DNA of 64,000 nucleotides from Brevipalpus yothersi (Eukaryota; Arthropoda; Arachnida; Trombidiformes; Tenuipalpidae), in contig QZCP01000839.1 in the NCBI GenBank assembly GCA_003956705.1, forward strand, positions 212,217 to 276,216. Direction: 5' to 3'. Position numbers and translations under genes: made by a program. Numbering within the stretch: position 1 is the first letter of the stretch; every line of letters begins with the position of its first letter. The notes under the pieces were generated by a model. That model was not told the origin of the DNA, ran no database searches, and saw nothing but the letters and a program-made list of their open reading frames with translations. This document shows positions 42,258 through 54,626 of the stretch, piece by piece.

Positions 42258-43690
42258 CTCAATTGTTTCCGAAACTACCAGCCCGATTTCAAATTAAATT
42301 CTCTACGGAGCTGGAAAGCACTAAGACGCAACTTTATTCAAACAACGAATTTGTTACTACAGTGGATATAGAGACCAACACCAATATTCTATCCATGAAG
42401 ACTCAGTTTTGCATCTTTCTCTCCTAATTGGGATGTCCCCAATGGGGGATGATACTCATCGCTTCTTCCCATCCTCAATATTCAAGGACTACCTCGGGAA
42501 AACTTCATCTAGATGGAACCTCCCTCATGGGTGTGCCTTCCACTTCCATCAAATGATGAGGAGACGGTGGAGATTATTTCTTTTGCTAATCCACTTTTCC
42601 ATTACTCCAGCAATAATCTCATATGGGATTTCCTTATCATAAACATGCATTTCATGTTTGATTGGAGTTGAACAAATAAAATGCACTCAAAATCAAGATC
42701 TATGATCCGACTACTTTCCTCGAATGCATGAGGAGTTTATCTCGCTGGACCACTCTTGCTACCAAGTTCAATCAATTCGAGATATAGATTACAGTCTTGA
42801 GGAATGTACTCTTCTTATGATCCAACTCGACCCATCTTGCCATCAAATTGCATGATTTCAGGATGGAGATCACAGTCTTGTAGAGATTTTGCTCCTCACG
42901 ATAGCATAGAGCTGCTTTAACTTTTAGTTGAGGCATCAAGATGAGCTAATCATGTATCAGGGTGATGAAAATCATACGAAATGATGAATGATCGCAGTAA
43001 TAAAGATGCTGATGCATGCTAACTTGGATGAATTTTTGCTCTCGCTTAAGGCATTTTAATTTGGGATATGATAAATAGCCAGCTGATTTCAATCATGGCT
43101 AAACTCTCCCCCTCCCCCTGCATAAGTGCTAGATTTTCATGGGCATAAATAGAGGAAAAAGAAACCCGCCAATTCTCATTCCGGGTCTATCCATTGTAGA
43201 GAAGAATTATTGGTTCATGTCTTGGACAGAAAAAGCTAGAATGGACCAAAATTCTCAAAATGTACCATGATTGAAATGAAATGAGCTTCTATTTTATCTC
43301 AAATTGAAATGAATGAGGGAATAACCGAGATCAAAGGAAGTTATCGTTCATGTGGAGAGGTGGAAAAAAGAGTCACTTGTTTGAGCACGTTTGCTGAAGT
43401 TGGGAGCAGTTGAAATCTGGAAAGAAATCCATAGTCTTATGATATATTTATTGAGAAAATCGTATGATTCTGGAGTATAAATTATCAGATAAAATGAAAA
43501 TTGCATGAATCTCAAAATGTTGGATCAGTTCACATTCTTATGATGAGATGAGAGTCAATCTTGTTCATTATTCAAAATGATGCTATGGCAAATCATATTG
43601 ATAAAGACTTTAGCCAGAAATAATTCCACTTCAGAATGTTCAACCTCGAATATTTTGTGAAATCATCGTTTTGTCTCCGAAATAGGGATT
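42258..43690. other. No intact gene; diverged repeats
   Basis: The segment 43080-43610 is a diverged direct copy of 44500-45150 and in part of 53620-53830. It shares PILIP-like coding remnants, the AAAGAAATCCA-type blocks and a GTTGGA(T/C)(A/C)AGTTC-type block. A TATATC stretch about 109 bp upstream of the secreted gene start (near 42366) may serve as its TATA element. Confidence 0.45.
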
Positions 43691-43966
43691 TCACACAATA
43701 CTTCGAGTAATCGAGTAGTTCATACTTTCGATCCATGCACAGTTGAAGGCTAATTTTCTAAGAGAATAATCGCCAATAATTGTTGGAAATGCCTCATTCA
43801 TTCGATGGGTGTTTGAGTAATTTTCAGCAGCCTTGATTGTGACATCTTCGATTTTTTTCCACAATAGTATTGGATTGAGAATATCTTCAATCAGCTTTGA
43901 TTTGGACAAATCCAGACAGCCCTCAGGCCTGGACTGAAACTTCCGTGAAATTATCTCATCCAACAT
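43691..43966 (-). pseudogene. Possible remnant of a secreted-protein family member
   Basis: A 91-codon frame. Its ILNPILLWKKIEDVTIKAAEN resembles the FLDPVKLLKKFEHIAVKAAKI segment of the 62.4-kb paralog, and a later FNC matches FAC at a similar distance. The N-terminal exon, the CPN motif and the DWFWP motif are missing. Similarity is weak and could be chance. Confidence 0.28.
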
Positions 43967-45640
43967 CTCTAGTCTTCAGAAAATATCACTTCTCTACCAT
44001 CAGAACCTGCATGGAAATGATCATTCTTTGAGTATAAAAGCTTGCATTCTAAAATCAATCCTAAAACAATTTTCCAACTTGACTGAAATTAACATGGCAA
44101 CTCAGAGAATGATTGACCGATCTCGTTGATCAGAGGTATTTCCCACTCAAATCACACAGACATACTATATCATACCCAAATCTCCACCAACATACACCCC
44201 TAATTGAATCGGATCCAAGACAATTGATGATTCGTTTTTCTCTCCAAAAATTCAGAGACTCAACCTAATCCCCAGTGTGGATATGATGATAGAGTCCATG
44301 AATGCTCATCTTCTCTGGAGCAGTAGTTTTACTCTCTAGACACCCTGCAGTGGATGGGAATTGATGCTATGAATGAACTTCCAATTTCAGCCTGGAAAAC
44401 TTCTTGCTGCAATGATAAGGACAAAGGTTGATATTCATCATAGATGTATACAGACTTTTGGCGAAATCAACCCCGATGGATCAATTTGGCTCTTTAGCTC
44501 AATTTATCAATTGGGATTACCTGAATTTGAAACCAGCAAGAAGTGATACGGCCAGGCCAATTCTCATCCCGATTCTATCACCTGTGGAAAAGGATTATTT
44601 ATTTATTTCTCATGAAGAATAGCTAAAATGGACCCAGATGATGCTGATGAGTGGATGATATCAGATGATCATCAAAATTTCTCAACAGAGATATGTCGAG
44701 AGGAAATTGAGCCACCACTCGAGCAATAGAAACATCAGCACACTTGAAAGTATAGGTATGGTGAGAAATGTACAATGTATTTCTCGGTTGAGATATTTTC
44801 ATCATGCAAAATGCATGAACTTATCAGACAATCTGATAAATATTGACTGGAGGAGAGGTGTAAAAAGAAGTCATATGTTTAAGCACAATTGCTGGACCTA
44901 ATGAGGAATATTTCCGTTGGAATTTTTTCCCCTCGGAAATATACTGACTAGTTGAAGATAAGAAGAAATCCAGGAGCTGATGATACATTTATGGTTGGAT
45001 TTTTTCAAGATGGAGAAATATCCATGATTTTTGTAGATGGATGAAAGTTGCATGAATCAAAAAACTGTTGGACAAGTCCATTTTTTCGATGGAATGAGAG
45101 TCAAAGATCAATTTAGTCCATCAGTTCTAATGCTATGGAAAATCGGGATAACGAAAACCTGAAGAGAGATATAGCTTCATTTTACGATAACTAAGCCGGA
45201 AGAATATGCAAGAATGATCATTCCTCGAGGATAGGCACTGTTTACATGCTACACAATCTAGATTAATACACCTGACTTCCATTGATAAATTCCACCGAAA
45301 AAATGAAAAATATATCAAGGAGAACTATTTGAAGTTCAGTAGTCAGGATTCTGCCAATTTCGGTCTGAGCACAGCGGGAACATTACTCAGCCTCTCCCGG
45401 GTTTGTGGATATGTCTAGTTTAAATTTTCAATCTTGCATTTGACAACTCACTTTCTCAGCGGAATTTCTCTGGAGATGAGAAGATTTTTTGGCCATCTCT
45501 CTTGCCCATAGTAATGGACCAGGCCATTTAACAGCAACATGAGTGTGATTGATGTTTTTCTGGCTCAGCATTTATATCAAAAACCTTATTCAGTTTGCAA
45601 CTGGTGGTTTTTAATCCTCTTCACAGATATCAATTCAACT
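43967..45640. other. No intact gene; direct repeats shared with 53.6-54.3 kb
   Basis: The segment 44220-44500 is a diverged copy of 53880-54330 (both contain TTCAGAGACT, the TGCTGTGGATGGAA/TGCTATGAATGAA type word and a GGATGTAAACAGA/AGATGTATACAGA word). The segment 44500-45150 pairs with 43080-43610. Frames are short and degraded. Confidence 0.5.
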
Positions 45641-45648
45641 CAGCAAGC

Positions 45649-45816
45649 ATACACCATGTCTCTCTTGCTTCAGTAATCCGAGAAGATCCATCTTTCCGAT
45701 GTAAAAACACTCCCAGTGGTCGTGGTCCAACAGGCTTTCTAATGGAAGATAGATCAAAACTTATCTTCCTGTCAGTGAATCTCGCATCAAAAGCTGTGAA
45801 ATCAATCAAATGCTAG
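45649..45816 (+). CDS. Conserved short frame ending in SIKC, copy 1
   Basis: The frame encodes HHVSLASVIRED..., NTPSGRGP, MEDRSKLIFLSVNLASKAVKSIKC and stops at TAG 45816. A copy at 51132-51300 (minus) keeps the same reading frame, NTPSGRG, EDRSKPIFLSVNLALKAVTSIKC and the same stop. The upstream exon is unclear. It may be the last exon of a small repeated gene or coding material from a transposon. No family is recognised. Confidence 0.35.
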   Translation: MHHVSLASVIREDPSFRCKNTPSGRGPTGFLMEDRSKLIFLSVNLASKAVKSIKC

Positions 45817-47068
45817 ACAAAAATGAAAATGTTGAAGTTTACTGAGATATGAAGCTTTTGAAACGAAAATTCAAGAGCTTCTTGGCGAGAATCATGGAGA
45901 GATATCTCCATGAGCTTCAGTTCGTGGATATTGTAGCACGAAAATCATTGCAAGCTTGAATTTTTTCTCTCCTCCAACAAAGATCTCACTTGCTCGAGAG
46001 TGATAATTTGCTTTCACTCCTCACTTTTGCCCATTGGAGGTCGAAAGTCAATCCAATCTCAAAACAATTGCGGCCCCTGAGAGATTAGATTTTGGAACAA
46101 GATCATGATAATTCAGTTAATTAACTGATTCCATGAGAGGAACATAGTTTTTCTCTTCTCCTCGCAGCTCCATTCAGTTTCTTGATTGTAAGAGTGAGAA
46201 ATTGAATTATGATGGCATGCAACTAGCTCAACATGGGCCAAAAGCTCTGAAATTCGATGACCCATCTTGCGTCCATGATCCAGAATGAGTCATCACTTAC
46301 CTTAGACGACCCGTTGATAAACTTCATGGAAAAAATTCTCCCTCATCATCTTAGTGAGAGTGTGAAGAGATAAATTGAAGCATAGGGAGCAAGAGTCCAG
46401 GAGAGAGAGAGGAAGAGAAATGAAAAGATTTCGGTGCACTCTGGAGAGAGACTAACAAAAATAAATTGATTGTTCTAACCGAGAAGAGAGAGATTATTTT
46501 CAGCCCCCTCCAATTTCAATTCATTCTATTAGCCCAATTTTACAATAGACAATTTTTTATAATCTCATCATGTGAATTTTTTACAGCAACAAATGGTTCA
46601 GGGAAGGAGGGGGTACATCCTCTTATGGCGGATTCACAGGGTCTCTCAAAATGTTGACCGAGAATGCACCTCTTCATTTTCGGTCATGAGGATGATTCAA
46701 TATGACTATTCTTCAGCAAGTGAGGAGGCCACCGCAGATTCATTGAAATTATATTGCTGTTTGTGAAACAGACTCCATGATTGAACACCATCAATATGGA
46801 GCAATCTCTTCTTCAGTTGATCCACAATCAAGTCCAGATTCCCAATAACAGTATTGATGTATTATTTTATGGCCTGAAGAAATATAAGAAGGGATCGGAT
46901 TCTATGAGATTTTATCCATTCGAATATCTTATTCATGATGACAAAAAATCAAGGACTACAATCATGAGCTAGACAAAAATAAATCGGTCATCCTAGAAGT
47001 TAACCAAAAGAACCAGATAAGTGGTGCTAACTTTTTCGCTGGTAGTTTGCTTGAAGTTCAGTTGATGG

Positions 47069-47113
47069 GCTATGCTAAAAAATAAACGTGGAAATGAGAA
47101 AAAGCCACATTAT
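47069..47113 (-). pseudogene. Relic signal-peptide exon of the secreted-protein family
   Basis: On the minus strand ATAATGTGGCTTTTTCTCAT at 47113 matches exon 1 of the 62.1-kb paralog, including its upstream flank. It now runs into a TAG. Sequence then passes directly to what lies after the paralog's stop codon, so intron and exon 2 were deleted. Confidence 0.65.
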
Positions 47114-48080
47114 TCTTGTTCGAAAGGAAAGAACAGATCGGGTTTCAAGGAATTGAATCTCGCTGATGAATCGAAAAAAAACCAACTTGTGAGCTATTAA
47201 CTCTCCTGAACGAGTAGTCAGATAGTAGTGAAGATAAATATCATGGCGTTTTCTGATAAATAGTCAGGGAATCTGGTGCATAATGCTCTTTATGATCTTC
47301 TCTGTCAGATATAAGCTGCCAGATCATCTCTTCGCTCTTCGAAAATTTCCATCTATTTGTCATGTAGAAACTCTCACAGTAGATGATTTCTTCTGTATTC
47401 CATCATCAAAGAGTCAATGAGAGATCATCCTCTTCTCTTACATGATCACTCATATTTCTCATTGGAAAATTCACTAAATCACAGTATCACGGCCTATTAC
47501 CGGGCAAAACAGCATCCACTTTCTCACAGAAATCGTCACCGCCCGGTGACAATACTCGATAGTTTGAGCTAATATGAAAGTTCCACTTAGTGAAGTTAAC
47601 TATTCAAGAGCTACAATAGAAATAATCCAGAAATGTAAAGTTAATCACGAAAAAAGCATCAAGTCATTATTCTAGCCTCCTGTGATTATAGAAACTTATC
47701 ATACGATATACAATTGCCAAATATTCCTTGGTTTGTGACTGACGCTTTAACAATGTCCAACATTTCTGATCGTACATCATCAACCTATGAACATTCAGTC
47801 TGTTAGAGAATATATGCATTGATTGCTGTTGAGAAAGAAAGTGATCACTGGTTCTTCAACTATTATCTACATTAGGTTGTGCTTTATCCCTTGCTGTTTT
47901 CAATGCTTCTCTCTTAGGGAAATCAATCCATCGCGCATCGGTTGGATGAGAGCTGCAGAGATACACTCACCATTTCATCTGAAAAAGCGGAAGAGAACAC
48001 ACATTCCTGAGCTTGATTACTGATGGAGGAGATAACCATCCATCGACTTATACTAGAGAAAGACAGGAACAGCTCATCGA

Positions 48081-50299
48081 GTATTGAAAATTGGATTTGC
48101 TTGGTAATATTCTCTCTCATTTTGAATATGACTTCAAGAGTGAATATGGAAAACCTACGTGTAGTGATCTTCAAGGTGATGCCATTTTCTTGCCATATTT
48201 TATGATCTCACATTTGACCCCTCTCAAGATCACTCCAATGGAAACCAGGATATTTTTCTCCTTCAATCATGTAAATGGGTTTGGTTGAGGAATGAGGATC
48301 AAGTAGATGGTACCTTTCAGAAGAAGGTAAGATGAACTTTTCATTCCAACTTCTGGCTTGTTGGATTGCTTCCCTTCTCTCCGTTTTTCCCTTTCAAACA
48401 TGCTAAAACAGTTTGATTAACTGATACCGTGATCCATCACAATCACATGCTAGTCGATCCAAACGCTCTCAGACAGAAAATTTCAAGTTTCAATAATTAA
48501 AAGTGGAATATTTGTTGCTATCAATGAAAAATAATATAAGATTCCAGGCAATTGTTCAGATGATATTTGTTGCAGTGAAAAATTCATTTCATATCACTTC
48601 CAAATAGTTGAGCTCAGCATAGCAAATAGCTCCTCCTACTACACTGTAGAACTGGTCATCGTGTCTTACTCATCTGTCTGCACATCCACCCGAGAAGTAT
48701 TATTTATTTTGTTCAGTGATATTCAGTGGTTTCAAAAATGAATTGATTGATTGACATTTTGCGAAGGATGAGTTAAAGACATTTTGGTTAAGTATGAAAA
48801 ACTCTTTAACTGAGATAATCATCTTTTAAATAAGGTTAAGGAGATTTTAGGTAAGTATCTGGGCCTGAAGAATGAAGTGGCTATTGATCAACCTTGATGC
48901 TTCACACTTTTTGGCTTATATTGCTGATTGAGGCTGTACAGCTTTCTCCTTGTCAGATAAAAGATGATATTATTAGCTTTATCGTTTAATCAACACTCTT
49001 CGACATTCCACCAGATAGGTTGATGACAATGAGTACCAGCTAGGCAGTTGAGGTGAATACGAACCTTTATCCTCAAGTGTGCAACAGATTGTTGATTACA
49101 AGCTCATAGCGATAAACTAATTTTTCCTCGGTTCAATCCGTAGTTGAGCATGATGATGATGCTCATCAATTTCAAAAATAAGTTGGTTTTGATTATCTGT
49201 TATTACCTGTAGTAATATTTTGCCTTCTGTGTCAACTATCAACACTTTATTCTTCGGTAAAATGTGGCCTCCACTTACAGACAAGATAGTCTTCAAAATG
49301 TTGATGGGAAAAAATATGCATATAACATCTCATTGGATACTTCAATGTGGAATATCGATTAGGTATATTAGAAAGTTCCAAAATTCATCTTCCTTCGAAA
49401 TCGAACCGTATGAGGAGCTAACAATTTAGTATGAGGATGAAAACTCGAAAATTTGAGGAAGGAAAAGGCCATTTTGTGATAAAACGAGGTCATTTTTGTG
49501 AAGAAATCGCAGAGTTAGTGAAACCATAGTTTTATCTCGAATAAAGATAGTGAGTACTGGTTCACCGCTAGGAATGGCCTTGTTCTCAAACTCAAAATAA
49601 GATCATAACCCTATTTTGGGGCAGGTCTTTTTCTTGAACGGAACTGGTGGTATTAGGCAGAAGCAGAGAAGGACCATGGATGTAATTGTTGATATCATGA
49701 GCATATCAGTGAGGAAATTGGTGCAGTATACTGCATCATGAGGTCGATACTATCCAACAGTGAGAGCAATATTTGATCTCTCATTGCGAAAAATAGATTC
49801 CAGCTCGAGAGGAGAAAAAGGTAGGAAACTACTTTGATGGTTCATAATTTTCTCAACCGTTTCTCATAATGAATTTCATGCATCAAAGTTCTCTAGGGCT
49901 ATTTGTTCATGCATCCTGCTTTTAGCCATCGTTTAATATGTCTCATCTCATCATTTGCACCATCGTTCTCGCTAAGAAGAATTCTTGCTGAACAAGAATG
50001 TAAATTTTCTACTTTGAGCACAGGTGCTTACAATTTCAGGTATTGAACGATAAATGACCAACATACTTTTGAGTTGCTAGTGTTGAATTGCTGTTTTCAA
50101 TATGAGCTAGCTACATTTGTTAATTCATTTTGGGCGAACATCTCAACATTCTTTTTATGTGATGCTAGAAAAATATGAGCATCTCCAGACATCTCAGCTA
50201 CATCACCTGTAATCCCTCTTAACTTTAGACCTCAGCATCACCCTCATCCCCCGAATCTGGAGTAACTCTCCTTATTGACCACTGCTCATCAAATTTTCC
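48081..50299. other. No gene recognised
   Basis: AT-rich, with short frames only and no clear match to the duplicated blocks. Confidence 0.45.
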
Positions 50300-51300
50300 T
50301 TTGGAAAATAAAATGAAGCTTACCATCCTGCAAGTAAAATATATTTCTCAAAGCTGTAGTGTCAATGAAACAACTATCACGACAGTGTATGCTAGAGTTT
50401 ATCGAGAAATGAAATTATCGAAAGCTACAGAGAGAGTAAAGATTTGCTTTGAGGTTGGGAAGAGGAAAATATACATGAGCTTGTTCAACTCGCATCGGTG
50501 TGAAAATATATACTCGGGTTGAGGAATCGTCATCCCAGGCTTCTCTCCATGCCTGCTCTTTGTTTTTATGAGTATCTCTCGCTTGGAAGCAAATGGACTG
50601 AAACCAAGCAAGAAGGAGTTCTATCAATTACCTGTAGAAAAACAATTGCTGCCTTTACATCCTTTGAGAAACCTTTCCTCGTATCAATAGTCAGACAAGA
50701 TGAATCATTGACCTCCAGATCCTCTGACCCATGATAGGCTAGTTGCATACATTCATAATTCAATTTCTAACTTACAATCATTTGTGTAAAGCTGTAAAGA
50801 CAGGAGAGATGCTATGTTCCTCTCATGGAATTAGCTAATTGAATGAATCATCATGATCTTGTCGCAAAATCTAATCTCCCGATAGCTGTAAGGTTGGAGG
50901 GACATTTGACCTCCAATGGGCCCATAGTGATGTGCCTAAGCAAATTATCACTCTTGAGCAAGTGAGATCTTTTTTAGAGGAGAAAAAATAATCAAGCTTG
51001 CAATGATTCTCTTGCTACAATATCCATGAACTGAAGCTCATGGGGATATCTCTCCATGATTCTCGACAAGACCTTGAATTTTCGTCTCAGTAGCTTCATA
51101 TCTCAGTAAACTTCAACATTTTCATTTTCGTCTAGCATTTGATTGATGTCACAGCTTTTAAAGCGAGATTCACTGACAGAAAGATAGGTTTTGATCTATC
51201 TTCCAAACGAGACCTTGATAGACCACGACCACTGGGAGTGTTTTCATATCTGGAAGACAAAACTTCTCCGATTACCGAAGTGAGAGACACTTGGTGTTTA
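50300..51300. repeat. Composite repeat block B
   Basis: 50300-50670 is the reverse complement of about 56690-57060. 50690-51150 matches 63560-64000 in the same orientation and 45790-46310 inverted (shared words include GACATTTGACCTCCAATGGG and CAAGTGAGATCTTTTTTAGA). The block therefore joins two repeat families. Confidence 0.75.
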
Positions 51301-51503
51301 CTTACTGAGTTCCACTTACAGTGAGTTTCACTTGAAATTAGTGCATTTTTCAAATGAGTTTGGACTTTTTCCCTTCGAAAAAGATATACAAGGTCGAGAA
51401 GAGGGTAAAGGGCACATGTAAGCATCATAATCAGAGGTCTTGCAGGTGGAATTGGAATCATTTCTCTCAAAATAGAGATTGGAGTGAATGTTTGAGCTTC
51501 CAT
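51132..51503 (-). CDS. Conserved short frame ending in SIKC, copy 2
   Basis: A 123-codon frame from ATG 51503. Its last 54 codons match the frame at 45649-45816, with the same TAG stop. The N-terminal part contains a hydrophobic run (LIMMLTCALYPLLDLVYLF) not seen in the other copy. Whether it is a single exon is uncertain. A third copy begins at the window end (63970-64000). Confidence 0.35.
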   Translation of the reverse strand: MEAQTFTPISILREMIPIPPARPLIMMLTCALYPLLDLVYLFRREKVQTHLKNALISSETHCKWNSVSKHQVSLTSVIGEVLSSRYENTPSGRGLSRSRLEDRSKPIFLSVNLALKAVTSIKC

Positions 51504-51589
51504 GCTCGGGTAGTGAAAATGCCTTGTGATTATGCAAAAGTATCTGAAGTTTTCTATTTTATTGAACGTACTCTTCTACGCTTTTCATG

Positions 51590-52100
51590 TCTGGGTGTGA
51601 GCGTAAGATATTGTAAGCATACTGACTCCAAGATCAAATCAACGTCACCATCTTTCTATTGGTGTCCAACAAAGCTAGCGAGAAGATAAATCAGTTCACA
51701 ACTGTCTTTGCCTACTGAATAGATCGAATTGGAGATTTATTAATCTAACTTTCACCAAGGATTGTTATCAAGTGTTCCGTTCTAGACTAGACGGTACAGG
51801 TGAGCACGGAAATTAGAACGAAACAGTGGATAACAATCATCGATGAAAGATAATATCAACGAATCTCTAATCCAATCTATTCGGAAACCACATACAGTAT
51901 GCTGATTCCAAGATAGAATTAACGTAACCATCCTCCATTGAGGTTCAACAAAGCTAGAGAAGATGAATCAGTTCACGATTGTCTATGGTTCCTGAATGGA
52001 TTGGATTATAGATTTATCAATGTTAGCTTCCACAAATGATTGTCATCAACTGCTTCATTCTAATTTTTGCGCTCACCTGTACCTTCAAGTCTGGTAAGTG
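51590..52100. repeat. Complex palindromic repeat
   Basis: A segment of about 170 bp (from 51620) recurs directly at about 51893-52070, with a reverse-complement copy of part of it between them (about 51810-51890). The shared core includes GATTGTTATCA and AGAACG(G/A)AACA words in alternating orientation, so the DNA can fold into alternative hairpins. Confidence 0.7.
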
Positions 52101-52140
52101 ATTATGAGACAATCTAGAATTAGCTTACCACCCATGGACT

Positions 52141-54626
52141 AATATTGCATTTCATTTTTTCAAATCATCGAAATTAAGCTGAGCACCATCGACAATGGGT
52201 TGATGGACTCAAAAGTGGTGGTGATTTCATTCTTGCTAACATGAGAAATCCTATGTCTTTGCCCATGAATGTAAGTAATTGAGCAGTCGTCCTTCAAATT
52301 CTGAAATAAATGTATATTCACACGATTTCTTCCCATTGAACAAATTGACCAGAAGCTAGAGGAGCAACCCAGATTCTAGCTGAACTTTCCAATCAATTGG
52401 GAAGCACCAAGACATTCAGTAAAGATATCTTCAATGGTGAGGGAGGATCAGTGGATGCATGTGAAATTCTCGCGCTAGACGATAAGATGTGTTTTATGGT
52501 CAATGTACTGGTGAACTCAGATATTTCCATACTGCTTGATGCTGTATCCCGCTAGACTTCCAAGAAGGAGTAATGGGATCGATATCCAGCAAGAAGCAGA
52601 TCAACGAGAAGAATCATGGACTCGAGGCTTATTTCGAGTTCCGAGCTCACTGATGAACAATAATTGTAAGCCCCAAAATAATTAATGTTCCCTGATTTTA
52701 TAGTCATTCCTTTGTGATATAAACCATCGATGTATGATTTCAAAATATTCGAAATACAGGGTGGGCTTAGAGCTTCTTGGAATGATAATTTCTGATAAAA
52801 ATTCGATGATTTTTGGCCACAAGATAGGACAGAGTGATAATCACGATATCTCACCAAAAAATTCCGATTGAACCCATTCATCCTAAGTTGAACCAGATTT
52901 CTGCTCATGATGGATGAACATTCTGAAATGGTTGAGCTCTTCCATGAAGATGTGATTGTCGAAAATTATCATACATGTAGAACATTTCTACCACGAAGAT
53001 CTTCTTTTTTTCTCTCTCTTTCTTGCTCTTTCATCTCGCGCCTTCGGCTTTTGACCACCAAACAGTACCAATAAAGCCAAATGTGCATTGAAATGTGGTC
53101 ATCCTGGAGAAAGAATAGTCCTAGGAGCTGTGAGTGCGACTGACAGAATGGCAGTTTGTTTTTGTCGCTGCGTATGTGCTAATGTTCCAACAATTGACTG
53201 TCTACACTTAAATTTCGATTTTTTGCTTAAATGGAATAAATATGGAATAATAATCTGTATCCCGCCACATTCCACCGAAACTAGTTTCTTATCAATTTTT
53301 CTCTTGTGTGTTTGTATCATCGTTTTCTCGGGTTTGAACGTCTCTCTTCGTGATTGCTCTATGATTTTCATGAATACATGTGGTTCAGTTGCTCAACTTA
53401 GTTTATCAAAAGAGTTACAATTGCTGACAATTGCTGACAATCTGAGTTCGATTAGTAGTGATGAATAAATGATCATCATCTATTTACAAAAATGTTCGTA
53501 CATGTCTTGCATCCTGTGTGAGTGCGTGATTCCTACTGAAACGAATAAAAAGAAAAAGAATGAGAGAGAGAGGCGTAGGATGGTATATGTTTTATCGGAA
53601 TGAATTACTAATCAGGAGAATGAATGTTCTCAAATTTTGGTTATTTGGTAGATGAATGGTTAAAAACGGGTATTTTCCGAATTGTACGAAGATTGCAATG
53701 GGTCGACTTCCTTTTTTATCCCAAATTCACATGAATGAGGGAAGAACTGATATTGAGGCAAGTTATCATGGATGAACATCTCTACACTGTACTATCACCT
53801 ACATCAGGCGAGGAGAATGAATTTTGGTGAGAAACTCCCCCATCATAATGCCTTCGTTTCCTCTCTCTCTTATCTTCCCTAGTCCTATCCCGATGATAGA
53901 GATTGTTGATTCTCCCTGTCTCTTTGAAAATTCAGAGACTGAACCATATTCTTAGTGAAGATGGAATGATAATGCAGCCGTTAATTCCCTGTGGAGGTAA
54001 ATCACTCTCTGGGTATCTCAATAGTAGACCGAGATCGATGCTGTGGATGGAATGTTCACTTCCGACTGAACATTCTTACCACTTGTGAGAATTGAAAAAT
54101 GATACCTGATAGCTGAAGTATTCTCTCTTCAAGGGTGAGTATTCAACTTCAAAGCGTTCAAACCAAGCCGAGTACATGAAATGTTGTTCATATATATTTA
54201 TCGAAAGATTGTGGACTGGGAATAAGAGAGAGGTTGCTCACTTATTGCATAACTCCTAGTTTAGTTGTATCCAACATGGATGTAAACAGATTACAGGGGA
54301 GACCAACGCTATGGATAAGTTTTCATACAATTTGCTCCTAAGGTCAATCTTCCTACTCAACAGAGCTCAAACCATCAGAGATAATATGGCCTAGTTGGTC
54401 CTCTTTTCACTTCTATCCACTGTTGAACAAAATTAAATGAGAAGAGCCGAAATGATGATGGATGATTTGTACTATTCATCATCAAATTCACTTGACGGAG
54501 ATAAGCTTTGAAAAAAAATGAACGAGCTAGGAATGAGTTTGGGTTTTTTTATTTCATCCAATCACTAGATCAACGGAGAGCCTCGAATCACATGACTCAT
54601 CGGGCTTTGTATGATAATTCATGTAA
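52141..54626. other. No confident gene; diverged repeats and two weak ORFs
   Basis: 53620-54330 contains copies of blocks also found at 43.2 and 44.2-44.5 kb. Weak candidates are a Cys-rich frame at 53058-53320 and a 118-codon minus frame at 52552-52908. Neither has a signal exon or family match that I can see. Confidence 0.4.
53058..53320 (+). CDS. Possible Cys-rich peptide fragment
   Basis: The frame reads KCALKCGHPGERIVLGAVS, then MAVCFCRCVCANVPTIDC. The CxxxC and CxC spacing recalls Cys-stabilised secreted peptides, but one expected Cys is missing. No signal peptide is found upstream; an in-frame stop lies at 53052-53054 just before an acceptor-like ACCAAACAG. It could be one exon of a gene or chance. 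Confidence 0.2.

Larger units (their letters stand above)
45640..48080. repeat. Inverted segmental duplication, arm A
   Basis: This 2.4-kb block is the reverse complement of 61430-64000, diverged but colinear. Matches include a CATTCCTGAGC block (about 48005 vs 61525), a relic signal-peptide exon (47.1 vs 62.1 kb), an ATATTGAT(A/G)TA block (about 46855 vs 63145), and the stretch reading GATATCTCCATGAGCTTCAG at 45900. Arm A lacks almost the whole body of the secreted-protein gene. Confidence 0.8.

Noticed and set aside
50301..50522. 73-codon frame in block B
   Set aside because: Its inverted copy at about 57054 has a one-base shift and an early stop, so the frame is not conserved.
51590..52100. 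CRISPR-like repeat arrangement
   Set aside because: Repeats are few, long, diverged and in alternating orientation, in a eukaryotic genome; it is a palindromic repeat.
52552..52908. 118-codon minus frame
   Set aside because: No signal peptide, family resemblance or paralog was seen; left as unsupported.
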